64,000 nucleotides of DNA from Thermostichus sp047461615 (GCF_047461615.1 NZ_JANSHI010000003.1:1-64000), one strand, 5' to 3'. Shown: positions 41,606 through 49,786, numbered from the stretch's first letter. The notes: generated by a model not told the origin, from the letters alone. Made by a program: numbers and translations.

Positions 41606-42619
41606 CTAGATCTCTCCGGCAAACACTCGCCCGATGACCTCTTCAAGGGGCGGATCGGTTACCGCCAAGTCCAACACCTCCAGCTCCGCCAGGATCCTGG
41701 CTACCGTCTGGGTGAGGTGTTCCCGCCGTACCCACAGCCGCACCTCGCAGCTGCTGCCGGGATCCCCCTCGCTGCGCAGCTCGCCATAGGACTGCAGTTG
41801 CGCCAGGGGACAGGGGTGGGCCAATTCCAGCTTTACCTCTCGGTAGGGGGCAAAGCGCTGCCGCAGCTCTTCCAGGCCGCCATCGTAGATAAGCCGCCCG
41901 CCGCTAATCACCAACACCCGCTCACAGAGGGCGGTAATATCGGCCATGTAGTGGCTGGTCAGGAGCACTGTTGCCCCATAGCGGCGGTTGTAGTCGCGCA
42001 GAAATTGCCGCACCGCAGCCTGGGCGTTGATATCCAACCCCAAGGTGGGCTCGTCCAAAAACAAAACCTGCGGGCGGTGGAGCAGGGCCGCCAGCAGCTC
42101 TGCCTTCATCCGCTCCCCTAGGGAAAGCTTGCGCACCGGCTGCTTTAGCTTGTCCTTCAGGTTGAGCAGCTCCGCCAACTCCTCCACCCGCTCCTGAAAC
42201 ACTTTCTCCGGGATCTCGTAAACAGCGGCGTTAATGCGCAAGGAGTCCATCGCCGGTAGATCCCAAAGGAGCTGCTGCTTTTGCCCCATCACCAGGGTAA
42301 TCTGCCGCAAAAAAGCTGGCTCGCGCCGGTAGGGCAAATGACCAACCACCTGTACCGTGCCACTGGAGGGGTAGATGAGACCCGTCAGCATTTTAAGGGT
42401 GGTGGTCTTGCCAGCCCCGTTCGGCCCTAGAAAGCCTACCACCTCCCCCGCTTGAATCTGAAAGCTCAAGGATTGCACTGCCGGGATGTAGCGATAGGTG
42501 CGGCGAAAAAAGTGGTGTAATGTACCCACTACCCCCGGCTCCTTGATGGCTACGGGGTAAACCTTGCTCAGGTTGTTAACAGTAATGACCGGCTCCCGCT
42601 CCGTCAACCTCATCCCCAC
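41606..42619 (-). CDS. ABC transporter ATP-binding protein (NatA-like, ABC-2 type partner)
   Basis: 337 residues. Walker A GFLGPNGAGKTTTLKMLTG (about 63-81), Q-loop VMGQKQQLLWDL, signature KLSLGERMKAELLAALLHRP (about 166-185), Walker B VLFLDEPTLGLDINAQ, H-loop LLTSHYMADI. The N-terminal FRRTYRYIPAVQSLSF and C-terminal regulatory portion resemble ABC ATPases that pair with two ABC-2 permeases (DUF990-type) in cyanobacteria; no permease lies in the window. ATG 42617-42619 or the next ATG at 42611-42613. It is downstream of apcC on the same strand, about 98 bases away, and is not obviously related to it. Confidence 0.9.
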   Translation of the reverse strand: MGMRLTEREPVITVNNLSKVYPVAIKEPGVVGTLHHFFRRTYRYIPAVQSLSFQIQAGEVVGFLGPNGAGKTTTLKMLTGLIYPSSGTVQVVGHLPYRREPAFLRQITLVMGQKQQLLWDLPAMDSLRINAAVYEIPEKVFQERVEELAELLNLKDKLKQPVRKLSLGERMKAELLAALLHRPQVLFLDEPTLGLDINAQAAVRQFLRDYNRRYGATVLLTSHYMADITALCERVLVISGGRLIYDGGLEELRQRFAPYREVKLELAHPCPLAQLQSYGELRSEGDPGSSCEVRLWVRREHLTQTVARILAELEVLDLAVTDPPLEEVIGRVFAGEI

Positions 42620-42674
42620 AAAATAGCCAGCCTGGCCTCCCCAACCCCAGAGCCAAGTTCCCTGAAGCTGAGTC

Positions 42675-42688
42675 TGCCAGATCTGGCA
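42675..42688. repeat. 14-base perfect palindrome downstream of apcC
   Basis: TGCCAGATCTGGCA lies 29 bases past the apcC stop. There is no T-run; it could help end or stabilise the apc transcript. Confidence 0.3.
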
Positions 42689-42716
42689 AGGAGGCCACCG
42701 CAGATGGGCAGGGGCA

Positions 42717-42920
42717 CTACAGCAGCCCCACGTCTATTCCTGGCTTGCCGGCAACGAGCTCTACTTTCAAGATGCGGCCACCCGACTTCTGAATGCGCTG
42801 CTGCTCGCGGAACCAGTTGTCGTAGGGCACCAACTTGGTGAAGTAGGTATTCTGCAGCTCCCGTTGGGTGCGAATTCGGGTTTGGCTAGGCACACAAGCG
42901 GTAATCTTAAACATGCGCAT
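42717..42920 (-). CDS. apcC: Phycobilisome 7.8 kDa core linker (ApcC)
   Basis: 67 residues. The sequence FKITACVPSQTRIRTQREL, YFTKLVPYDNWFREQQRI and a GG.I.KVEL..GK.G tail are diagnostic of the small allophycocyanin core linker, which caps APC trimers at the ends of core cylinders. ATG 42918-42920 followed by a second ATG two codons later. Last gene of apcA-apcB-apcC, separated from apcB by a 157-base gap containing an inverted repeat. Confidence 0.96.
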   Translation of the reverse strand: MRMFKITACVPSQTRIRTQRELQNTYFTKLVPYDNWFREQQRIQKSGGRILKVELVAGKPGIDVGLL

Positions 42921-42962
42921 GGTGGAGGATCCCCCCTGGCAAGGATTAACTTGACCAGCAAC

Positions 42963-43032
42963 ACAGGCGACCCACCTCAGAAAGCTCGCGTACCTTAGTT
43001 AGCACACCAGATCCCTGGGGCAAGTCGCCTGT
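42963..43032 (-). repeat. 9-bp inverted repeat between apcB and apcC
   Basis: ACAGGCGAC (42963-42971) and GTCGCCTGT (43024-43032) are separated by 52 bases. In RNA they would close a long hairpin in the apcB-apcC spacer, where segmental stability or partial termination often makes apcAB more abundant than apcC. Confidence 0.45.
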
Positions 43033-43077
43033 CGTGCTTGTTAGATGAACTTCACGCCAAGGCCACGAGGCTGGCAG

Positions 43078-43563
43078 TTAGCTGAGGCCAGAGCAGATGT
43101 AGTCGAAGTACACACCCATTTCTTTGCCGGCTTCAGGGCCCACCAAAGCAGCGGTTACTTCTTTCATAGCTTGGATGGCCTGAATCGTTGCCCCAATTGG
43201 CACCCCCAGCGAGTTGTAGGTTTCTTTGAGGCCGTTGAGCACCCGCTCGTCGAGGATGGAGGGATCCCCCGCCAACATCGCATAGGTGGCGTAACGCAGG
43301 TAGTAGTCCATGTCGCGAATGCAAGCAGCATAGCGACGGGTGGTGTACATGTTGCCACCAGGGCGGGTGAGATCGGAGTAGAGCAGGGCCTTGGCAGCAG
43401 CCTCCTTAATGATGTTGGAAGCGTTGGCGGCAATAGTGGCAGCCGCTCGCACCCGCAGCTCGCCTGTGGCGAAGAAAGCCCTTAGCTTGTCCATGGCCGA
43501 GCTGTCGAGGTACTTGCCTTGGACATCGTAGCTGTTGATAACAGCAGTAATGGCGTCTTGCAT
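43078..43563 (-). CDS. apcB: Allophycocyanin beta subunit
   Basis: 161 residues. Globin-like phycobiliprotein; the phycocyanobilin-binding cysteine is in RYAACIRDMDYYLRYATYAM (about residue 81), with NASNIIKEAAAKALLYSDLTRPGGNMYTTRRYAA before it (the asparagine at about 71 is the usual N-methylation site). The C-terminus YFDYICSGLS is normal. ATG 43561-43563. It follows apcA by 53 bases and forms the core heterodimer with ApcA. Confidence 0.97.
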   Translation of the reverse strand: MQDAITAVINSYDVQGKYLDSSAMDKLRAFFATGELRVRAAATIAANASNIIKEAAAKALLYSDLTRPGGNMYTTRRYAACIRDMDYYLRYATYAMLAGDPSILDERVLNGLKETYNSLGVPIGATIQAIQAMKEVTAALVGPEAGKEMGVYFDYICSGLS

Positions 43564-43616
43564 GATGAGCTTCCTAAATCAAACAACCTTAAACAGAGGG
43601 CAGTCGAAAAAAGAGA

Positions 43617-44102
43617 CTAGCTCATGGCTCCCGCGACAAAGTCGAAGTAGTAGGCCGCTTCAGCCGCGTCCTCGGGAGACAAAAGACCCATGGCTACCTG
43701 CTTCATGAGGCGGATGCTCTCCGCCACTGCCGGGAGGGGCGTGCCCAGAGAGTTGTACATCTCCCGCACACCCACCAAGCCGATCTCTTCAATCGGGGTA
43801 ACGTCGCCGGCAACGATCCCGTAGGTAATCAGGCGCAGGTAGTAGTCCATGTCCCGCAGGCAAGTTGCCGTCATTTCCTCCCCATAGGCGTTGCCCCCTG
43901 GAGAGACAATGTCGGGACGCTTCTGGAAGAGCTGATCAGCTGCTTGCTTAACGATGCGCTCGCGCGACTCCGTCAAGACCTGAGCGATGCGCAGCCGCTT
44001 CTCCCCCGAGGTAACAAAGGACTTAATCCGATCCAGTTCTCCCGGGCTGAGGTAGCGGGCCTCCGCATCCGCATTCACAATCGACTTCGTGATAACGCTC
44101 AT
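43617..44102 (-). CDS. apcA: Allophycocyanin alpha subunit
   Basis: 161 residues. The bilin-attachment cysteine is in EEMTATCLRDMDYYLRLITYGIVAGD (about residue 81). PGELDRIKSFVTSGEKRLRIAQVL and the LSPEDAAEAAYYFDFVAGAMS ending identify the alpha subunit. ATG 44100-44102; GAGG lies upstream, and the start codon is inside the palindrome ATGGATATCCAT. It heads the apc operon; apcE is not adjacent. A leader hairpin is described separately. Confidence 0.97.
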   Translation of the reverse strand: MSVITKSIVNADAEARYLSPGELDRIKSFVTSGEKRLRIAQVLTESRERIVKQAADQLFQKRPDIVSPGGNAYGEEMTATCLRDMDYYLRLITYGIVAGDVTPIEEIGLVGVREMYNSLGTPLPAVAESIRLMKQVAMGLLSPEDAAEAAYYFDFVAGAMS

Positions 44103-44128
44103 GGATATCCATCCTCAAGTCGCTTTTT

Positions 44129-44179
44129 TAAAAAGAGTATGGCAGGCATACCCGCATGCTATTTTCCGATATGCCTGCC
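44129..44179 (-). promoter_or_regulatory. Hairpin plus T-run in the apcA leader (possible attenuator)
   Basis: GGCAGGCATA (44141-44150) and TATGCCTGCC (44170-44179) form a perfect 10-bp stem with a 19-base loop. In the direction of apcA it is followed within a few bases by CTCTTTTT. It lies 38 bases before the apcA start codon. It is either the terminator of the preceding gene or an attenuator in the apc leader; the remaining 38 bases are too few for a separate apcA promoter downstream. Confidence 0.55.
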
Positions 44180-44244
44180 GTCTGCCATCTCAGATCTTCA
44201 CACTTCTTAAGATCCTTCCCAGGAAAGGAGCTCTCCCTTTGCCG

Positions 44245-44937
44245 CTAGGGCAGATAGGGTTGAAAGTCTTGCGTAACCCTCAAGGTCAGGCTGGCGTTGG
44301 CCTCAATCACCGCCACTTCTGGCGCTGTTACATTGCCAATCACCGCCCCTGCGGCTGCTCCGCCCAGCACTTTCTCGGTTGAGATCACCCGGTCGCCCAA
44401 AAGGCCCCCCAAGAGAGCCCCTGCGGCTGCCCCAATCAGGGCATCTTGGACAATTGCTTCCGCGGAGGTGTGACGGGGATCCTTGCGCAGCGGGATCACC
44501 TGGCTTTGCGCATAGAGGGGGTAGGATCGGCCATTGAAAATCAAAGCTCGCGAGACAAACTGGGCGCCGCCGCTTACTGGCTGGAATTGGCCTTCTAGGA
44601 GGGCTCCTGCCGGAACAACCGTGTTGCCGTAGATATCCCGCAGGGGGGTTTCCAGAGTGAGTCTGACGGTGCGAGTTTCGCCAGGGGCCAAGAAAAGGGG
44701 CTCAGCAGAGCGATGCACCGCTTGGATCAAGTCTCCGGAGCGCAACAGCAGCGTGGCTCGCAGTTGAAAGGGCCGGCCAAAGCCGTTTCCGCCTGTCCCT
44801 GGATTTACAGGTCGCCATCCCTCGCCACGGGGCGGAGGTGGCAAGGGATCCCTCTGCGCCAGAACCGGCGTAGCCACCGGTAGCCAGAGCATCCCCCCCA
44901 CTAGAGGGACCAACAGGCGACGGGCTAGGTTGGTCAT
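44245..44937 (-). CDS. Secreted protein with C-terminal glycine-zipper segment, unknown function
   Basis: 230 residues. A signal peptide (LLVPLVGGMLWLPVATPVLA, about 8-27) is followed by a proline-rich stretch, a beta-rich domain (about 55-160) with LAPGETRTVRLTLETPLRDIYGNTVVPAGALLEGQ, and a glycine zipper (DALIGAAAGALLGGLLGDRV, GGAAAGAVIGNVT, about 166-203) expected to insert in a membrane. The family is common in cyanobacteria next to secreted or envelope genes; function unknown. ATG 44935-44937. Same direction as apcA, 142 bases upstream; its transcript could run into the apc leader. Confidence 0.8.
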   Translation of the reverse strand: MTNLARRLLVPLVGGMLWLPVATPVLAQRDPLPPPPRGEGWRPVNPGTGGNGFGRPFQLRATLLLRSGDLIQAVHRSAEPLFLAPGETRTVRLTLETPLRDIYGNTVVPAGALLEGQFQPVSGGAQFVSRALIFNGRSYPLYAQSQVIPLRKDPRHTSAEAIVQDALIGAAAGALLGGLLGDRVISTEKVLGGAAAGAVIGNVTAPEVAVIEANASLTLRVTQDFQPYLP

Positions 44938-45200
44938 GGTCTCAATCCCTGAGCTCCACTTCTACGTTAGCGGCAAGCTGGCCAAAGCCAAGGGCAAGAG
45001 CTACTTTGGCATTCCCCCTCCATCAAACCCCGTCCAAAAGTGGGGTGGACTACCCCAAACCAGTAGATTCTGCTGCTCTTTGGCCTTAATAGAAGTGCGG
45101 AAAAGCGCTGCCGTCGCCGCTTTGGGAACTCTGCTGTCCGTGCTAGATTAGGCCCTAGGTTTCTCCCTTCAGGTAGGGCTTACACCCTTTTCCTGTGGCC

Positions 45201-46469
45201 ATGAAGCACAGCCCCTCCACACCAGAGCAACCCTCTCCCAGTTCAGGCACTTCTACCCAACCGCACTGTTTGTCGCAGGGGGAAGGAAGCCTTCCCTTTT
45301 TGCGGCCTTGGGCTGTCTCAGGGCTAAGGTCTCTTCTCTTGTCAGTGCTGCTGGTGCTCTTGGGCATGGGTCTGGGGGCAGCTCTGGTGGGAGGCAAGGG
45401 GGTATTGGCTCAAACGACGGCAACTCCGCCCCAGCCGAACCTGAACTTTATTGCCGAGGTGGCCCAGAAGGTGGGGCCGGCAGTAGTGCGCATCGACGCG
45501 GAGCGGACAGTGAACGTTCCTGGGGCTTTCCCAGAGGAGTTCTTTAGCGACCCGTTTTTCCGCGAGTTCTTTGGCCAGGTGATCCCTCCCCTGCCACGAC
45601 AGCGGCGACAGCAAGGCACCGGCTCCGGCTTTATCATTAGCCCGGACGGCCAGATCATCACCAATGCCCACGTGGTGGAGGGATCTGACAAAGTAACGGT
45701 GACGCTGAAAGATAGCCGTAGCTTTGAGGGCAAGGTCATTGGCACGGATCCAGTTACGGACATTGCTGTGGTGAAGATTGACGCCCAAAACCTGCCAACG
45801 GTGAAGCTGGGCCGCTCCGAGCTTCTCGAGCCGGGCCAGTGGGCCATTGCCATTGGCAACCCGCTAGGGCTAGACAACACGGTAACCGCTGGGATCATCA
45901 GTGCCTTGGGCCGTTCCAGCAGCGAGATCCGCGTGCCCGACAAGCGGGTGTCTTTCATCCAGACCGATGCAGCCATTAACCCCGGCAACTCTGGCGGTCC
46001 GCTGCTCAACGCCCAAGGGGAAGTGATTGGGGTCAATACCGCCATCATCCAGGGAGCGCAGGGGCTGGGCTTTGCCATCCCTATTGAGACAGCCCAGCGG
46101 GTGGCCAAGCAGTTGATTGCCCGAGGCAGGGTGGATCACCCCTACTTGGGCATCCGCATGCTTACTCTCACTCCTGAGCTGAAGGAACGCCTCAACCAGG
46201 ATCCCAACAGCCGCATTTTCGTAACGGTGGATCGGGGGGTGCTCATCGGCGAGGTTGTTCAGGGATCCCCAGCCGAGCGGGCCGGCCTGCGCGCTGGCGA
46301 CATCATTCTCTCCATCAATGGCCGCCCCGTAACCACTGCCGACCAGGTGCAGCAAGAGGTGGAGCGCATGGAGGTAGGCAGCAAGCTGGAGCTGGAGATT
46401 GAGCGCGGTGGGCGGCGGCAGAAGATTCAGGCGGTCACCGGATCTTTCCCAACCCCGAAGCGCGGCTAG
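45201..46469 (+). CDS. Deg/HtrA-family serine protease with PDZ domain (HhoA/HhoB/HtrA type)
   Basis: About 422 residues. A signal-anchor helix (SLLLSVLLVLLGMGLGAALVGG) precedes a trypsin-like domain with the triad His in ITNAHVVEG, Asp in TDIAVVKID and Ser in INPGNSGGPLL (about 257-267), then one PDZ domain (about 320-415: PYLGIRMLTLTPELKERL, RGVLIGEVVQGSPAERAGLRAGDIILSINGRPV). Acts in the periplasm or thylakoid lumen on misfolded proteins. GTG 45195 or ATG 45201 may start it. It is divergent from the glycine-zipper protein and followed by the ECF sigma gene. Confidence 0.94.
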   Translation: MKHSPSTPEQPSPSSGTSTQPHCLSQGEGSLPFLRPWAVSGLRSLLLSVLLVLLGMGLGAALVGGKGVLAQTTATPPQPNLNFIAEVAQKVGPAVVRIDAERTVNVPGAFPEEFFSDPFFREFFGQVIPPLPRQRRQQGTGSGFIISPDGQIITNAHVVEGSDKVTVTLKDSRSFEGKVIGTDPVTDIAVVKIDAQNLPTVKLGRSELLEPGQWAIAIGNPLGLDNTVTAGIISALGRSSSEIRVPDKRVSFIQTDAAINPGNSGGPLLNAQGEVIGVNTAIIQGAQGLGFAIPIETAQRVAKQLIARGRVDHPYLGIRMLTLTPELKERLNQDPNSRIFVTVDRGVLIGEVVQGSPAERAGLRAGDIILSINGRPVTTADQVQQEVERMEVGSKLELEIERGGRRQKIQAVTGSFPTPKRG

Positions 46470-46517
46470 GCGGAGGCCTAGGCGTACTGCTTGTCAACTT
46501 CGGCGGCAGGGGGGCAA

Positions 46518-47123
46518 ATGATGGACAAGCAGGTCGGTTTCCTCTGGCGCAAGCGGGTGAGGAATTGGCCAGCCTGCACCGATTTGGAGCTGATGGAAGG
46601 CCTCAAAGCGGGGCAGCCTGCTGCTCTAGCGGCTCTTTATGATCGCTACGCCAGCTTGGTCTATGGCCTGGCCCTCCAGATCCTGGGCTGTATGACTGAG
46701 GCGGAGGATCTAACTCAGGAGGTGTTTGCCCTTCTCTGGCGGAAGCCCAGCCACGATCCAAGGCAGGGATCCATCAACAGTCTTCTGTGTAGGTTGACTC
46801 GGGCGCAGGCCCTTGAGCGTCTGCGCTCTCGAGGCAGCCAGCGCCGCCTCGGGAAACCCTGGCAGCCTCTGCTGATTGCCAGCCATAGATCCCCAGCCCC
46901 CTTTGAGCAGCTCTCCGTCGAAGAGCGGCGGCAGCCCGTTCAGGAGGCTCTCAGTCAACTCTCGGAAAGCCAGCGCCAGCTGCTGGAGTTACTCTACTAT
47001 CGAGGCCTAAGCGCGGCAGACATTGCCCAGGAGCTGGGGATGCCCCTGGCAACCGTCCAAGCCCGCTCTCGCCAAGCCCTCTGCAAGTTGCGGAGATCCC
47101 TGCGGCCTCTGCTTGACCAGTAA
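46518..47123 (+). CDS. ECF-type (group 3) RNA polymerase sigma factor
   Basis: 201 residues. Region 2 (LMEGLKAGQPAALAALYDRYASLVYGLALQILGCMTEAEDLTQEVFALLWR, about 18-68) and region 4 (LSQLSESQRQLLELLYYRGLSAADIAQELGMPLATVQARSRQALCKLRRSL, about 145-195) are complete, with no region 3, as in extracytoplasmic-function sigmas. In cyanobacteria such factors (SigG type) respond to envelope stress. ATG 46518 has AGGGGGG upstream; TTG 46491 is possible. The RskA-like anti-sigma gene follows after 350 bases, and a Deg protease precedes it by 48 bases, a setting that fits regulated proteolysis. Confidence 0.9.
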   Translation: MMDKQVGFLWRKRVRNWPACTDLELMEGLKAGQPAALAALYDRYASLVYGLALQILGCMTEAEDLTQEVFALLWRKPSHDPRQGSINSLLCRLTRAQALERLRSRGSQRRLGKPWQPLLIASHRSPAPFEQLSVEERRQPVQEALSQLSESQRQLLELLYYRGLSAADIAQELGMPLATVQARSRQALCKLRRSLRPLLDQ

Positions 47124-47473
47124 GGCGGCGGGGCTTTGGGATGGCCATGTCTACATGTCCGCTCTGAAAGACTTATACAACCCCGGACAAAGGTGAACCT
47201 CTGATCCAGGCTGAGGCTTTCTTCCGGCTTCCACAACCCGTAGCTAGTAGTAGGCTCAACACCTCCTACCCTGCCAGAGGGATCTCCACAGGCATAACTG
47301 CCCCGCGAGCTGCAGGTAGTTGCTCCTTGCTCTTGATCGAGCACACAGGCTAAAGACGGAGCCAGCTTTAGCCTAGGCAAGGTGCCTACCAGGTAGATAA
47401 AGTGCCTACCAGATAAAGATGTGCTTGCAAGTCTACTAGCTCAGCTAATCCACGTCAAGGCAGAAGGTTGGTT
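47124..47473. other. Spacer between sigma and anti-sigma genes, with a short direct repeat
   Basis: 350 bases with no supported gene. At 47382-47401 and 47402-47419 a unit beginning GTGCCTACCAG and ending AGATAAA is repeated head to tail, about 55-90 bases before the anti-sigma start. A minus frame (46997-47380) overlaps the sigma gene and is not coding-like. The spacing is unusually large for a sigma/anti-sigma pair. Confidence 0.4.
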
Positions 47474-48256
47474 ATGCCACAAGGTGGCGGATTGTCCAGT
47501 GAATCAAGGACTAGAGGAGAGCCCTCTGAGCTGGGAGAGGAAATTCTAGCTGACTATCTGCTGGGGATCTTGCCACCCGAGCAGGCAAGGGCCCTAGAGG
47601 CGCGCTTGGCTCAAGAGCCCCAGCTAGCGGCAGAATTGCAAGCCCTCCAAGAAGCCCTGCATCTGTTGCCCTATGGGCTGCCGGGGGTGATCCCGTCAGC
47701 CAGCGTGCGAAGCCAGGTGATGGCAGAAGCGGGCGCCCCGCCCATCCCCCCCCAGCCAGCCTTGCCCTCTCTAGGGCTGGCTCGCCTCAAAAAGCGCTGG
47801 TTGAGGGGCCTAGGGGCAGTGGCCCTGCTGTTGCTGGCTTTCGATAACTGGCGGCTACGGCAGACCCCGCAGCCAGCTCCCCTAGAAGCGGGGCAGGCGC
47901 TGGCCCAGTTGCTCCAACAGCCGGGATCTCGCCTAGTTACCTTGCAAGGGGAGGCAGGGTCAGCTAACTTGCTGTTTCGCCCGGGGGAGTGGCAGGCGGT
48001 GGTTTTGGCAGCAAGGGATCTGCCCCCTTTGCCTGAAGGGGAGCGCTACCACCTTTGGCTCAAGCTGGACACTGAGGAGATGCTCTATGGCGGCAGCTTT
48101 CAGGTAGATGCCCAGGGCACCGCCATTGTTGCCTTGCGCCTGGCGCAACCCCCCTCCGAGGAGGCGCGCGTCCAAGAAGTGCTGGTTACGGCCGCCCCTG
48201 CCCTGCCAGAACTTGGCGGCAAGGTTCTCCTCAGCGCTAGGGTGGTGGAAGACTAG
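47474..48256 (+). CDS. Anti-sigma factor, RskA-like
   Basis: 260 residues. The cytoplasmic N-terminus (EEILADYLLGILPPEQARALEARLAQEPQLAAELQALQEAL, about 22-62) is the helical sigma-binding region of anti-sigma-K type. A single membrane helix (LRGLGAVALLLLAFDNW, about 110-126) separates it from an extracytoplasmic domain (about 150-260, LPPLPEGERYHLWLKLD, YGGSFQVDAQGTA) of the RskA fold. It would sequester the preceding ECF sigma. ATG 47474; TTG 47468 possible. Its stop shares CTAG with menG. Confidence 0.87.
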   Translation: MPQGGGLSSESRTRGEPSELGEEILADYLLGILPPEQARALEARLAQEPQLAAELQALQEALHLLPYGLPGVIPSASVRSQVMAEAGAPPIPPQPALPSLGLARLKKRWLRGLGAVALLLLAFDNWRLRQTPQPAPLEAGQALAQLLQQPGSRLVTLQGEAGSANLLFRPGEWQAVVLAARDLPPLPEGERYHLWLKLDTEEMLYGGSFQVDAQGTAIVALRLAQPPSEEARVQEVLVTAAPALPELGGKVLLSARVVED

Positions 48257-48966
48257 CGAGCCACCAGCAGCACTCCCATCATGCCGCCGGCGAGAGGATA
48301 GAACTTGGCAGTAGAAAACCCCACCTGCAAGGCCATTTGCTGCTGTTGTTCTCCGGAGGGGAAGCGATCCAAGCTGGGGTCAATGTAGGCATATTCGGCT
48401 GCCAATCCCAAGGCTTTGGCCTGGGCCACAACCCAGCGGCTGAGGTACCAGCGCTGAAAGCTCTCCAGGAAAGGGATCCCCCTGGGGCGATGGAAATCCA
48501 AAATGGCAGCGCGGCGGCCAGGTTTGAGCACCCGGCAGATCTCTCGCAGGGCTTGAGGAATGTCGGTTACGTTGCGCAGGCCGTAGCCCATCGTAATGGC
48601 GTCAAAGCTGCCATCCGGAAAAGGCAAGGCCAGAGCATCGCCCAAGACCCACTTCAGGGAGTAGTCGGGGAACAATTGCCGGGCCCGGCGCTGGGCAATG
48701 GCCAGCATAGCGGGGGAGAAATCCAGTCCCACCACCAGTCCACTTCGTCCCACCCTCCGGGCCAGTTGCAGGGCCAGGTCGCCAGTGCCACAGCAGAGAT
48801 CCAACACCCGCTCCCCCGCAGCCGCACCCGACCAGCGTACGGCCATGCGCTTCCAAACCTGATGCAGCCCTAGGCTTAGAGTTTGGTTAAGGGCGTCGTA
48901 GTGAGGAGCGATGCGGTCAAAGAGCTCCCGGATTTGCTCAGGGCGCTCAAAGGCTGGGCTGGGCAC
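48253..48966 (-). CDS. menG: Demethylphylloquinone/2-phytyl-1,4-naphthoquinone methyltransferase (MenG/UbiE family)
   Basis: 237 residues. LFDRIAPHYDALNQTLSLGLHQVWKRMAV (about 15-43) is the UbiE start block; VLDLCCGTGDLALQLARRVG (about 54-73) is SAM motif I; GDALALPFPDGSFDAITMGYGLRNVTDIPQALREICRVLKPG is motif II/III. In cyanobacteria this family performs the last methylation of phylloquinone, the PSI cofactor A1. The start is GTG 48964-48966. It is convergent with the anti-sigma gene, with a four-base stop overlap. Confidence 0.94.
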   Translation of the reverse strand: MPSPAFERPEQIRELFDRIAPHYDALNQTLSLGLHQVWKRMAVRWSGAAAGERVLDLCCGTGDLALQLARRVGRSGLVVGLDFSPAMLAIAQRRARQLFPDYSLKWVLGDALALPFPDGSFDAITMGYGLRNVTDIPQALREICRVLKPGRRAAILDFHRPRGIPFLESFQRWYLSRWVVAQAKALGLAAEYAYIDPSLDRFPSGEQQQQMALQVGFSTAKFYPLAGGMMGVLLVAR

Positions 48967-48997
48967 CGGTTCTCAACTCCACGGGCAGAAGAAGGGG

Positions 48998-49786
48998 CTA
49001 GGGTGGCACGGGGATCCCGCTGACCCCAACTTGGTGGCGGCGGCTGGGATAATCCGCTAGGCTCAAAGACAATGAGCGGGAGCCAGCTAGGCTAGAGGCA
49101 GGGATGCGGATCGTTCCCTGGAAAACTTGGCTGTTGGGAGGCAGCTCTCCAGGCAGGCCTTCAATGAGAGCGTCGATTGGCCGGCCGTTGTCGTCGGTAA
49201 CGTTGAGGAAGCTGTAGAGAAAGCGCACCGTTTCCGGTGAATTGTTTTGCAGAGCAACGTTTAAAACCACCTGCCCTCCCTCGCGACGCACGGAGAGCAC
49301 CTGCATAGCCACCTGCCCGCTGGCAGCCACTTGGAGAGGCGAAGGAGAGGGCGTGGACAGAGGTGGTGGCGAAGGACGCGGCGGCGGAGAGGGGGAAACA
49401 GGCTGCGGGGTAGACAAGGGAGAGGGAGCCGAGGCCAACTCGGGAGACAAGCGGCGTGGAGGAGTGGGGGTAGGAGGGGCAATGGCTACGGGTGGGGGTG
49501 TAAAAAGCGGAGTAGGAGTTGAAGGCGGGCGAAGAAGGGCTTCCGCTGCTGCAATCACCTCTGCCTCGTTGAGGAGGGGCACAGTGCGGGGATCGCGAAT
49601 GACCCGCGAGGCAGAAGAAGTGCTGGTTTCGGTAACTGGGGAGGAGACCCCCGAGAGAGCACGTTGGCCGAAGAGGTAACCCACGCAGCCGCTCACCACT
49701 GCCGTAAAGAAAAAAGCCACTAGCCAACCCACCTCTCCCAAGAAGCTGGAGGTGAAATCTCGGGCTGGCCTAAGCGATCTCCGCAA
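48998..49786 (-). CDS. Membrane-anchored protein with proline-rich linker, unknown function
   Basis: 262 residues. A basic N-terminus and one membrane helix (EVGWLVAFFFTAVVSGCVGYLF, about 18-39), then a Ser/Thr/Pro linker (about 85-155, with repeated TPTP, SPSPPP and TPSPSP) and a C-terminal beta-rich domain (about 158-262: MQVLSVRREGGQVVLNVALQ, VRFLYSFLNVTDDNGRPI, FQGTIRIPASSLAGSRSLSLSLADY). It resembles immunoglobulin-like extracytoplasmic modules. No family recognised. ATG 49784-49786. It runs in the same direction as menG. Confidence 0.7.
   Translation of the reverse strand: MRRSLRPARDFTSSFLGEVGWLVAFFFTAVVSGCVGYLFGQRALSGVSSPVTETSTSSASRVIRDPRTVPLLNEAEVIAAAEALLRPPSTPTPLFTPPPVAIAPPTPTPPRRLSPELASAPSPLSTPQPVSPSPPPRPSPPPLSTPSPSPLQVAASGQVAMQVLSVRREGGQVVLNVALQNNSPETVRFLYSFLNVTDDNGRPIDALIEGLPGELPPNSQVFQGTIRIPASSLAGSRSLSLSLADYPSRRHQVGVSGIPVPP

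Noticed and set aside
44930..45151. 73-codon plus frame between the glycine-zipper protein and the Deg protease
   Set aside because: No SD or recognisable domain; it fills a divergent promoter region.
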